This document shows positions 1 to 25,300 of a stretch of 64,000 nucleotides of DNA, piece after piece. Numbering within the stretch: the stretch's first letter is position 1; each line of letters begins with the position of its first letter. Source of the DNA: Arbacia lixula. Taxonomy: Eukaryota > Echinodermata > Echinoidea > Arbacioida > Arbaciidae. Where the stretch lies: assembly GCA_963669155.1 (NCBI GenBank), contig OZ022577.1:31843053-31907052 (forward strand), written 5' to 3'. The translations under genes were made by a program, and so were the position numbers. The notes beneath the pieces were generated by a model. The model was given only the letters and a program-made list of their open reading frames with translations. It searched no databases and had not been told where the DNA came from.

Positions 1-349
1 TTGCATAAGTGACAAAGGTTGTATACAGGGGAATTAGCCAGATATGTCTCAATAGCTGGAGTTGGAAACAAGGTAGCATTCACATGAGAAGCATAACAAC
101 TCATCGCTAAACACAACAACATCTACATATGAGATTGATTTGCACCATTGTTACCTTCCAATAAAATTCATCATTGCTTCACACCCATTTGCTACAAGTC
201 ATTGGTTTCACTAATGGCAGAGAAATGTTACTTTCCTTTGGGTCTTTTGAATGTTAACAGTAGGTACTCCCACATTTCAAGCTTTGAGCGTTTATGTGGC
301 ACGATACTGCATCTTTATATTAAGCCTGTCAATATTCCTTCTTCCTCAG

Positions 350-13744
<13,395 letters not shown>

Positions 13745-15284
13745 TGCTTCAAGCATCCTGCTAGTTGGACGCCACAGATATCGACCCTGGCGGATGCATG
13801 CTGGGACTAGAACAGCTGAATTCTGTCTGGGGGAACCTCAGTTCTCAATACCACATATAAGGGAAAGTTATCCCATGATGCACCATGCAGCCATGTCCGC
13901 ATCCTGTATAGTGTATGAATGTATGAGACTTGATGCAGACATGACTGCACACAAAATCTGGATGTTGCTGTGCGGTGCATTATGGGGCTACTTTCCTTTC
14001 TATGCAGTATAGAGAACTTGTCAGCTTGTTAATTAGTCAAATGAATAACACTGACTGTTCGCTTGTGATGCCTCTTCCCAATTGCAGTCTGAGTAACACC
14101 AGTTATATGCTTCACCTCACCTGTAATGTCTGCAAATCTAAAGGAAACGAATTGATGTTGATGAATTCTTATAATGGAATTATTTTTTTTCCAGCATTCA
14201 GATTTTAGCCAAGATGTAGTTTAGGTGCTAAGGCGGCAACTTGATGTGCTCGATTTCGCATGCTGTAGGTTATGAACACATTGTACTACACTTTGATAAA
14301 ACTGTTATATATGAATACCTTTTGGCTGCATTGAGGCAATGTCCCAAAAAGTTGCACAAACTTTTGATGTAACATCAATGATGAAATGCTCAGCACTCAT
14401 TGCACATTTCCATGGTAGTTACGACTCAAAAGCCGAAGCAGTATGATGCTAGACTTTTCCCTGTTCAAAACTAGTACAGTCAAACTGATGTTGATGAACA
14501 TGTGAACGAATTTAATATTGAAGGGAATGAAAATCTAACAGATTTGACAAAAGTTTGAGAAAAATCTGATGGATTATTAGGAAGTTATTTTGGCTGAAAA
14601 ATGATAATTACACAGTTTAAGTTCTAAATCCTGATCATTTACATTTTGATCCATGACGACATATTGTTTATAGTTTTCATTGTGCAGCAAATGTGAACAT
14701 GGCAATACCATAGAACACGTTAGCTCAAATATTACAAGGCTGGTAATTCAATATGATGCAAATAACTTCCTTATAGTATGGATGATATTTGATTAAATTT
14801 ATCATCTGGGTCGCATTGCTTTTAACCCCTCATTGCTATTTTACTTGGCTCAAGAATGTGAAGTGTGTCAATGCAGTTTTCATGGCTTGGTAGTTAATGG
14901 GTTGATGTCTCAAAGCATTGTAGTCAGTCAAAAAGTGTGGCTCGATAGGTTTCCTTGCTGATTAGGGATTAAATTCAAGTACAGTGTGATAGATTGAGTT
15001 TTGTCAAGTTAGTTTGAATGATTTTGACTTTTGTACAGAAATGGGCGACAATCAGGTGTTTGTGAAGAACTGGTTTAAAATAGTTTGAAATGCTGTAAGC
15101 TTGGAGTGGGGACGATGATTGGTTGAGCACAGTACTTTGTTTAAAAATATGTAAGCAGTAGAAATGCTGCCATTTGTTTTCAATAGATGCATTAGTGCTT
15201 ATTTCTATGTGCTTTGTGTGCTATTTACCTCTGAATGGAGTTGGATGAAATGTGTAATTAGTTGATGGGCTTTTTCTGGCTTGG
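13745..15284 (+). other. putative LRRC9 3' UTR
   Basis: No coding signal is seen after the TAG at 13742-13744. The 108-codon frame that opens at 13686 overlaps the terminal exon in another frame and has no family resemblance. Degenerate repeat pieces occur, for example 14519-14612 resembling 11380-11520. AATAAA occurs at several places, and the clearest end is at 16993. Confidence 0.45.
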
Positions 15285-15948
15285 AAGGGAAAGTCCACCC
15301 TGATGCAAAAACACGACAGAAACATATCAATAAAGATTTTACGAAAACTCTGTCAAAGGATAAGAAAGTTATAATTTTTGTATCCATCACTTACTGAGCC
15401 CACATATATGCGGGATGGCATTTTTCAACTCATATACAATAAAGCGGCACGACTCCCACACAATCTGCTGTTCAGGCTATGCATAAACTTCCAATACACA
15501 ATTAAGCCATACTCCTATGTTTACTGCAGATCCATGGCAAATTTTGACATCCTAACTAGACCAGGATTCACAAAATCAGACCATCCTACTGTGAGCAAGA
15601 GGTTAAATTTTAATTTTGTGATGTCACATGCCCGGGTCACATGCGAGATGCTCTCCCATGTGTTGTGTGCTATTTATCTTCTATTTTAATTTTCTCATAA
15701 GGATATACACAATTTTACCTGTGCATTGATATATCATTAGACACATGTCTTGTGCACACAAACCTCTATGGAAAAGATTAATTCCTTCATAAAAAGCACA
15801 CAACATATGGGAGAGCATCTCGCACGTGATGTCACAAAATCAAAAATTGACAAAAATTGTAACTTTCGTCAAACCTTCCCTGATGATGTTTCTTTCATGG
15901 TTTTGTCTTTATTAAAATCAAAATGATTCCAGGGTGGACTTCCCCTTT
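15285..15948. mobile_element. MITE with 'AAGGGAAAGTCCACCCTG' termini, carrying a nested repeat
   Basis: Left end AAGGGAAAGTCCACCCTG (15285-15302) pairs with right end CAGGGTGGACTTCCCCTTT. Subterminal blocks are also inverted: AAGTTATAATTTTTGT with ACAAAAATTGTAACTTTC, and GGGAGAGCATCTCGCACG with CATGCGAGATGCTCTCCC. A family A repeat (15395-15590) is inserted in the left arm. Confidence 0.8.
15395..15590 (-). repeat. dispersed ~200-bp repeat, family A (copy 2, nested)
   Basis: Reads on the minus strand TTGTGAATCCTGGTCTAGTT, then GGATGTCAAAATTTGCCATG, as in the copy at 7504-7700. It lies inside the MITE at 15285-15948, so it inserted after that element. Confidence 0.65.
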
Positions 15949-16992
15949 AGGCAACAGTTTGAGGCTGCGTTCACATGGACATGGTTTTGTTGCTGCAACC
16001 AATGGTTTGATGTGTGGCACCGGGCATTGACAACACCATGGGAACTAAAAAAATCCCTTCCATTAGTAATGTGTTAATGCTCTGCCATTTCTTTGCCTCT
16101 CTGAGAGAGAGAAACCCCATCAACAGCAAAATGGAAGTGCTGTATGGACAAACCTCTCCTGTGTGGCCATAGTTTAAATCTTATCTTACAATTCTAAAAA
16201 TTAGTAATGGAGTGCTTTCAATTCAGCGCACAAATAAGGGTGTTGGTAAGGGTGGGGTGAGAATGTGGAAATTGCATTTTGTTAAACAGTAGTCTGCAAA
16301 TGTGTTTCTCTCAGTGGCATCAAAGTTTGTAGTAATCAGATTCCAGGAAATTAAACTTTGCAGTTTGTCAAACTAGATCGTTATACATGTGAACACAGCA
16401 CATGTCACAGTAGCTGCTCTAATAAACAATTTACATGTACATTGATCAACATTTGGAGGTTTTTATTATCACTTTAAATTTGTTGAAAGACATTCCTAAT
16501 GAAAGGCGTTATGACATTTCAAGGTCTTTGAATGGTATGTCAAAACAGCAAGTTAATCTCGTATTGTGAGACAGTGTACAGAATATACTTCACCTAAAAA
16601 ATACATCAAACTTTACTGATCTCTTTGAATTCTCCACACTCAAATAATTATTACATACCATCAATGCCCAGTGCAAAGTGGTCAACTCTGACACTTTTCT
16701 GTTCCTGAGCAGCAATTTGTCATGTCTTCAGTTAATTCCTTGTACCGTAAACAAATGAGCGAGACCATCTTACTTACATTCCTTGATCTTTGTATTCAGA
16801 AGAGTCTGTGTGAAAATGTAATCCGTCCGCGTTATTTATCACATTTTTATGTTGAGTGCAGAGTAAGTACCGGTAAAGGCAGTATGAAATTGTATTCCTG
16901 TGTAGATTTTACCAATTGTCAATGTTCAAGCAGTGTAAATAGTTCTAATTCTTATCTTGTCGATATTTAATTTGTAAATAATGAGTACTGTA

Positions 16993-16998
16993 AATAAA
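16993..16998 (+). terminator. candidate poly(A) signal for LRRC9
   Basis: AATAAA following a T/A-rich stretch with several TGTAAAT motifs, about 3.25 kb after the stop codon. Earlier AATAAA hexamers exist (about 15324 and 15435), so the true end is uncertain. Confidence 0.3.
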
Positions 16999-17130
16999 TG
17001 TGGATTTATATCATGGGTAATATGTGTGATTTGTTGTAAATTTATGTAATTATATAATGCAACCAAAAATCATGTAACTCTACTCCTCACAAATCAGAAA
17101 ACAAGCACTAGTTGATCTTTAAATAACAAT

Positions 17131-17136
17131 TTATTT
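17131..17136 (-). terminator. candidate poly(A) signal for CLHC1
   Basis: TTTATT on the plus strand reads AATAAA on the minus strand. It lies only about 135 bp from the candidate LRRC9 signal, which fits convergent 3' ends, but it would give CLHC1 a 2.2 kb 3' UTR containing two transposable elements. Confidence 0.25.
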
Positions 17137-17264
17137 GATACATATTTACAATAATACAATATTTACAGTTTAAAATCATTCAATGTTACAGAACATGTTT
17201 ATCTATTGAAATGACCAGTGGACCAGTATTCATAGATCAAGGTATCATGTGTCAAGGTGCTGCC

Positions 17265-18050
17265 TTAACCCTATCTAGCCCGGGGGGGGGGGGGGGGGGG
17301 GGGGCAAAAACAGCCCCCCCCTCGACATTTTTCGCAATAAATTTGTAACGCGAAAAGATCACGCCGCGACGTTTCATGACTTTTTTCCTTCAAGTCTCAC
17401 GCAACTTTTTGAGACCAAATTTGCGACGCGGGGGTTCACGGTTCCGAAGTTACGTAACATTTTGTACGTGCATGTCAGACCCAAAATTGCTCAAAAACGT
17501 GATTTCATGTACAAATCCAATGCAAATTCTGTATCTAGCCAAAATTCATAAATGTATCATTTTATCTATTTTTAATGATGAAAACAATAGATTTCATGTT
17601 ATTTATGACTGAAATAGTGGTGCTAACAATTTCCATCGAAAAAACAATGAAAAACATAAAGGCGAAAAAACAAAGAAATACATAAGAAATTCAAAAAACA
17701 ATAAAATACATAAGAAAAACTTTGATATTGCCATTTTTTAAAATCCTAATTTGATAATAATCCTAAGAAGAGTGTCTGGACTGATATCTAGCAGTTTTGG
17801 GGCTATATTTAAAGATTTTCAATCAAATTATGATTTTTATGCATTTAATTAGCATAATTAATTAATTAAAAATAAATGTGAATAATTTTGGTGCAATTGA
17901 CAATTGAATTGTGGAGATTACTGCATTGGTGACGTACGTGCCAATTTTCGTCGCGATCATGCGATCAACGGTCGAGATCTTAGGGGGGGGCTGTTTTTGC
18001 CTCCCCCCGGGCTATGCGATTTCAAAATAGCCCGGGCTATATAGGGTTAA
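17265..18050. mobile_element. piggyBac-like non-autonomous element 1 (TTAA target site)
   Basis: TTAA at both ends. Left terminus CCCTATCTAGCCCGGG; the inverted right terminus differs by one base. A G-run of about 22 nt and a subterminal inverted repeat (GGCAAAAACAGCCCCCCC and its complement) follow. The interior is AT-rich with no supported ORF. TTAA target duplications and CCCT-type termini are piggyBac hallmarks. Confidence 0.82.
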
Positions 18051-18402
18051 GGCACATGCAAATGGGTGGATGGCTCGAGAGCATTATTTAATATGCTCTA
18101 TTCTTTTATATAAACCAGAGACTAAACTTTACCCATACAATCTAACAACACAACTTCCAACACTGGGAAAAGTATTACAGAGTTAGATCACCTCGCCTCT
18201 CTCGGTATCAAGCCAGAAAAAGCCCACTGACTTAATACACAATTCACAAACTCTTGATGCTGGGTTAATATAAGGAAGATTTGTATGACGGCCTTACTGC
18301 TTGTATAATATTAACTTTCATCGATGGCAATGCATATACAGAGGAGCTTGAGAACAACTCGACGTTTATCTAAATTCAATTGCAGTCACTATAAGTGAAT
18401 GA

Positions 18403-19157
18403 TTAACCCTAATACTCCCGGGGTATTTCAAAGCTTGTTATTACTGGGGGGGGGGGGGGGCTTTATGGCCCCCCCTGAGATCTCAGCCATGGGTCGCCCT
18501 AGTGTCTCAAAATTTTGCACAAGGGTAAGGAATTATGTAATCTACAAAGTTGTATAGCTAAATTTACGAAAGTCCTTTTATTTTTTTTAACTAATTAATT
18601 TATGCTAATTTATGCGAGAAATCATAGATTTTGGTATTTCTCACTAAATAAAGCCTCAGGAATGGCAATTTTTGGTACAAATGTCTTTCATAACTTCCTC
18701 ATCAATTCTTGAAAGAAAAAGATAGATTGTGGTAATTATTTCTTATGTATTTTATTGTTTTTTAATTTTCTTATGTATTTCTTTTGCTATTTTTATTTGA
18801 CAAAATTACAACCACATTTCATTTTATATTGCTCAAAAATATTTGAAACAATGATAACACTTATTAGAAAAGTATTTACATAAATTGGAAAAGCTCCTGA
18901 TTTTATCCATAGGGTTATACACAGTCATATAGAGAAATGGCGAAATTTCAGTGATGTGTTCGGTAAACGTAATCTGACATCCGCACGGTAGGTTCGATCG
19001 CCATAAATTTGGTATCAAAATGTGCGGGAAGGATCAGAGAAAAAAGTCAAGAAATTTCGTTTCAAAATATTGAGGCGTTAGGAAGTGCCGACAAAACTTC
19101 GACAGGGGGGGGGGGGGGCCATAATGGCCCAACCCCCCCCGGGAGTATTAGGGTTAA
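18403..19157. mobile_element. piggyBac-like non-autonomous element 2 (TTAA target site)
   Basis: TTAA at both ends. The left terminus CCCTAATACTCCCGGGG and right terminus are perfect inverted matches over about 17 nt, followed by G-runs and GGCTTTATGGCCCCCC/GGGCCATAATGGCCC subterminal arms. The interior is AT-rich and non-coding. It lies 350 bp from the related element 1; the 18051-18402 gap shows nothing recognisable. Confidence 0.85.
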
Positions 19158-19206
19158 AATCAAATGTATACAAACTCACTGAGCTAAATACAGTTGATCG
19201 TAAGCC

Positions 19207-19318
19207 ATTGTGTGTGAAACTGGCTTTCAGCAGTGATTTTCTTGTTGAAGACATCCTATTATTAAAGGTTCAATAGGGTCCCTACTGGCTTCTAGATGGC
19301 TTCAAGGGGCAAAGTGCT
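19207..19318 (-). repeat. degenerate copy of the CLHC1 terminal exon 3' part and flank
   Basis: GTGTGAAACTGGCTTTCAGC ... CTTGTTGAAGACATCCT ... CTACTGGCTTCTAGATGGCT repeats 19321-19418 (TGTGAAACTGGCTTTAAGCA ... CTTGTTGAAGACATCCTCCT ... TTTCTTAATGGCTTCGAGG). The first copy lacks the coding continuation. Confidence 0.75.
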
Positions 19319-19382
19319 CATGTGTGAAACTGGCTTTAAGCAGTCATATGCTTGTTGAAGACATCCTCCTGAAGAGGTAAAT

Positions 19383-22300
19383 TCATAAGGTCTCTCCTGC
19401 TTTCTTAATGGCTTCGAGGACAGTGACAGCTGCTAGCAGCTCCAGGCCAATGTCGTATGACCCGCTGTCCTGACATGCCCTGATGATCTGCCGCCATGAG
19501 TCAACCTTTGTCTCAGGATCCTGGAAGACCAGGTCCTTCAGACTCAGCGTGCTGGAACCTGGAGTGGAGTGAGGACAGAAGTTGACCTGAGACAATGACA
19601 AATATGCTAAGGCTTATGTTTAAAAAATGTTTTTCATGAAGGCTGGTCACATATTTGACTATGGCCTGAAAATCACCTAATGTAAACTTAATAGCCAGAA
19701 CCTATAGCTGGAAATGCCAAAACTTATTCTTTTAAACTGGTTTCCAAGAAAGCTAGTCTTTATCCACGGTGTGATCTATGTAACAGATCCAGTCTACCAA
19801 GTGCGCTGTCCCTATAAAAACAAGGCATTAGCAATATTGTGTCTCGCCCACTTGCGAAAATAACCAGAAATATCGCGATCTCCGTTGCTACGCAAAAGAA
19901 TTGTATCCCTGACCTCAAATGGCCTTTGACCTTATCCTGTGATCTCCAACGGTACCATAACATGAAGGTACCCCCAGTGCATCTATGACCCAAGTTAGGT
20001 TGTAATCCAAGCAACCTATGTGAAGTTATTTGTCAAAAGAGAGTCTTGCAGGTAAACTTTAACGTATGACCTCAAATGACCTTTGACCTTATCCTGTGAC
20101 CTCCAACAGCACCATAACATGAAGGTACCCCTAGTGCATCTATGACCCAAGTTAGGTTGTAATCCAAGCAACCTATGTGAAGTTATCTGTCAAAAGAGAG
20201 TCTTGCAGGTAAACTTTAACGTATGACCTCAAATGACCTTTGACCTTATCCTGTGACCTCCAACGGTACCATAACATGAAGGTACCCCCAGTGCATCTGT
20301 GACCCAAGTTAGGTTGTAATCCAAGCAACCCATGTGAAGTTATTTGTCAAAAGAGAGTCTTGCAGGTAAACTTTAACGTATGACCTCAAATGACCTTTGA
20401 CCCTATCCTGTGACCACCAATGGTACCATAACATGAAGGTACCCCCAGTGCATCTATGACCCAAGTTAGGTTGTAATCCAAGCAACCTATGTGAAGTTAT
20501 TTGTCAAAAGAGAGTCTTGCAGGTAAACTTTAACGTATGACCTCAAATGACCTTTGACCTTATCCTGTGACCTCCAACGGCACCATAACATGAAGGTACC
20601 CCCAGTGCATCTATGACCCAAGTTAGGTTGTAATCCAAGCAACCCATGTGAAGTTATTTGTCAAAAGAGAGTCTTGCAGGTAAACTTTAACGTATGACCT
20701 CAAATGACCTTTGACCTTATCCTGTGACCTCCAACGGTACCATAACATGAAGGTACCCCCAGTGCATCTATGACCCAAGTTAGGTTGTAATCCAAGCAAC
20801 CCATGTGAAGTTATTTGTCAAAAGAGAGTCTTGCAGGTAAACTTTAACATTTGTGACGGACGACGGACGACGGACGGACGACGGACGGACGCCATTTGGA
20901 TCCCTTAGTCTCGCCTTCACCTCCGGTGGGCGAGACAAAAATTACCTTTCAAAGGGATCCTACACCAAAAAAAAAAATCTTTACAATATCAAAGGAAATA
21001 TATGTCATGCAGGATTGTAATATTCAAAATTGAATTAAAAAAGAGATTTTGCACTGGGATTTAAGCACTTCACGGCGCTTGTTAACCCTTGCTATCTCAT
21101 ATGTGCATTATTCCACCATCAATGCACACACAGATCCCCTTCTTCCTTCATACTTCATATGACATCAGAAAGTGAATTTCTATTCTATATCTACCTAATT
21201 AAGTAAGCAAGACAACATGATCAAGAGTAGAGACAAATATCTGTTTGAACAGGTTGGGCGTAGCTAAGTAGTGATAGCGGCTGGTCGGGAAATTTGCTCA
21301 GAAGTGTTATGTAGCTCTATAATAAGCGTCCATGCCATTCGTTCGATAATGAACAGACATTCCACATACAGCAGTATTTTGTCACATGGGATTAGTGGTA
21401 AGAAGCACTTGCCCGTCTTGATGCTGTAATGGATATTGTCGAAGAGCTCCACTGCGATCTGGTGGTTGTCCGGGGTGCGGAGGAGGGTGCTAGCTACCGC
21501 TCCCACCGATAGGACTGGTCTAGTGGCATGGCCCCCGGGCTGGACCAGCACCTCTGCTAGGGCTAGAGATGGGCAGGCCACCAGGACTCCCAGGTATGCA
21601 TCTGTATACAAGAACAGCACAGTGCTAGCAATTATGATTTTTTTTTGTTTAAAATTACATCCTTTATATAATACTGTATTTGTGATTTTCCTCAAACATT
21701 TACAAATCTTGGTCCTTTTGCATAAAACTTACCATTAATAGAAACTCCACCATCACTTGTAATTGCCATAGTAATATAGCTTGACAGCCAATCAAATTAG
21801 AAGTATCCATAGACATTCGTCACTGGTGCCCTGCTTTTCTGATTTTCAGCTGTTCAAATTTTCAATGAATTTTCTGGGCTTTATCCTCATTTAAGGGCAG
21901 GGTAGGACCAACATAGACATTCCATACAGTGATAAAGATACAGTAAGAGCAGGCTTTTATCCAAATCATGGTTATTAGATATACATGTAATTCAGTCTGA
22001 ACAACGATGATATCCAATTTTCAGTTATTTCCAGATAGTGTTATTTTCTTTCTTAATGCCATTATTAACCTATAAAGCATAACAACCTGGTCTGTGCAGC
22101 AGCAGGAATCCCCACTTTATCGATCCTTTGAAATATAACCATTTAACCTCACAAAAGTAACTACAAGAACCCACAATAGTTAACTCCCTAGTGTTGGTAT
22201 GGTTGACACATTTACCATGAAGATGAACCCTAATATAAACAGCAAACGTAACAAGGCCTAAATATGAGGCACAGCAATGATCTCTCTTCTAGTTCTAGTA

Positions 22301-25300
22301 CTGGTACTCTACCTTTGCTGAACTGGTTGGATTGTGCATACTCCAGCATGGCGTGGACCCTGCCCTGTTTACACATACAGACAGCCGCCTGGAGGTGGGC
22401 GCCGACTTTGGTGTAAACGGCTTGAGCCAGAGGGAGGCACAGGGTCACGGCGTCTTGACCCCTGACCTGCTGACCCCTGCCCTGGGAATAGTTGTAGAGG
22501 AGGTGACCAAGGGGCTCCGAGTAGGTCAACCTATGTGGGGTAGAGGGTGTTACTACAGACTATTGCTTGACCATGTTAGACATTGATATATTAGACTATA
22601 AGCTTCACAATGTGTACATGTATGTTCTACTAAATGTATGAACAACATATTAACAAAATTACTTTTATCCTTTCTCCTTTTTCAATTACAAATTTTACTC
22701 TGGAATATTTCAGAATCTGTTCCTTGATGGATTTAACCCTGACATCAACAGACTTGAAAAATCCATTAGCTTAATGTTTACTTTACATTTTCCTGCCAAT
22801 GGTAATGAGAGAGTTAAATGGACTGCGACTCCAATAGATACATGTAGATTGATTGAATATCAGATAAATGGATTGATGAAAGTTTTTTTTATTTTTTTAT
22901 TTTTAATGGTATAGATGGTCTTTCCCATCGCAGTCCGGAGACTGAATTAAGTGGGATGTTACAATGTTTGAGTAAATGTTTGAGTTTGAGTAAAAATATG
23001 AGGAAATTATAATTATATCCTGACCAGTAACTATCATGAGCAACACCATGTCTCCGAATGATATACTGTACATGCCTTTCATTGTTCTTGTGAAGCATGT
23101 CTCAATAATACAATACTCATCAGGGCATCAATTCCCCATCTTAATCATACAGAGCAAGATCAAAGACTGCACGATTAAAGATTATCCCTTTCTGTTTCTC
23201 TGATTCTTTTTGTATATTCAGTTTAACTTACTCAATAAAAAATCAAACCTTTCTGTTTCTTTAACCTTTCTACTTTTAGTTTATTAAACTTATACAATCA
23301 TGGTTGCATTGCTGCATAAAAAATCCCTTGCATACCAATTGTTTGCTATCCAGTGCGTGACAATGTCCAGCCTGTCCTCAGAGAGGGCGCTCTTCACACA
23401 TTCCAGAGTGGTGTCTGCATTCGGCGGCACACCGATGGCAGGTACCGATGACATCAGGGCCTCGGCGTAGATCAGGAGGGGGGATTTCTGGCCACGCTTG
23501 ACACGCACACCTATTAAGAAAGAGGCAACATGATGGCTGTTAACCCTTCATGCACCATTTAGCACAAGTAATACACCTAAATCCCATAAGATAGATCTTC
23601 GCCTGGCACATGAAGGATTAAAGGTGAGCAATAGTAAAGGGGTGATGATGACAGGATCTATAACCACGGCAGAGCCCAGCGAACATGAAGACACCTCCCA
23701 TTCTTGCTTGATTTCGGAATCATGTGAGGGAATCATCTCGAAAGCATATCGCTATTGAAATCAAACAATACTGGGACCTGCAATGTATGATGACAGTTCT
23801 GCCATGATTACAGGTCACATAAGCATTTGCACTATTATTCCTAATTGCCTTGAACAGTTTGACCTTTAACCTGTGCAATGCTTTAGGGTCACTCAAGATG
23901 CCCTTTGGACTACAGCAGGCATGCATGGCTGCCTCTACAAATCATACATCCCGTACAGTAATCTCACCATTGAACATATTCCACAGATCAAGTTGACCCC
24001 TGACGCCATAACTGACCTTTGAACCTTTGCAATGTCCCACGATTCCTGAGGATGCCCTTTGGACTATAGCAGGCACACATATCTATAAAACATACGTCCT
24101 GCACATTCTACTTTACTAATCTCACTTATCAATCACCATTGATGATTAACATTATTGATCAAGTTGACCCCTGATCCAATAACTGACCTTTGAACCTGTG
24201 CAACATTTTCTTAAATTACTTTTGCAGTCATGCCTCTGAATGTCAGATCAAGTTGACCTCTGACCCCATAACTGACCTTTAAACCTTTGCAATGTTTCGG
24301 GATTCCTTAGGATGCCCTTTGGACTGTTGGCGGCATGCATTGCTGCCTCACCAAAGCGAGAGTCTTCAAACATCTCATTGAATTGCTCAATGTACTCCAG
24401 CAAGAGTTCGGCCTCCCTTTCCTTTGTTGGGTCATCGTCCTCAAACGTTGAGGCCGTTTCCTGACCTGAGAAACGGAGAAGCATAATGATAATTCATCAT
24501 TCCTGTGATAAAAAAACTCTGTTCATGGCCATGTGGAGTAGTAAAGTCGCTATTGTAATTTCCATGGAAAGTAAGCTCTGAGTACTGGAGCTGTTGGTAT
24601 AATAATCACCATCAATTGTAGGTTAGAATAATTTTAGAGCTGTATGCAAATCTTCCCAGATTGGAGACACTGACTTCTGACCATCATCATGGCTCCAGAA
24701 AAACAAAAAACATCTTTTTCAAAATATTGTAACATAACCACAGCTGCAAACTTCCCAACCTGAATTCCAGTATTTTGCAAATCACAATCAATCTTCTGAT
24801 AAAAAAAAAATCAGTATTTCCCCACTGAATGAACTATAACTAAACATAAACATTATTTTTTTTCACCAAAACCATCAGTATTCAGGTTAATACTCAAGTC
24901 TAAAATTCTGAAACCCCATACTAGTTGGTAGTTCTGCCTAGCACATGGGCTGACTTCTGATGACCATCATTGGCTCCAGAATGAAACAAAAACAATTGTT
25001 TTTCAATGTACAGTTAAACCTGCAAAGAAAGATCACTGGATGGAATCAAGAAAAGCAGTCTTAATTGTATACAGGGAGTTTAACACACACATTTTCAGGG
25101 GGTGGGGGGGGGGGGGGGGAGAATCATGGGTGGTTGTAATGAACAGTGGGTCATTCTGTATAATGGTTGTAAACTCCAGGGTCCTGTTGCATAAAACTCT
25201 GCCATCAATGGCAACTACCATGGTGACATCGCTAGACAGCCAATGAAATTCAAAGCTGCAATGGATATTGCCGCTGGAGGCAAAGTTACCATCAATGATA

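Noticed and set aside
19760..20014. 84-codon frame with a near-identical twin at 40830-41027
   Set aside because: Shared only because both lie in the right flank and unit of the same non-coding pearl/HINE-like element.
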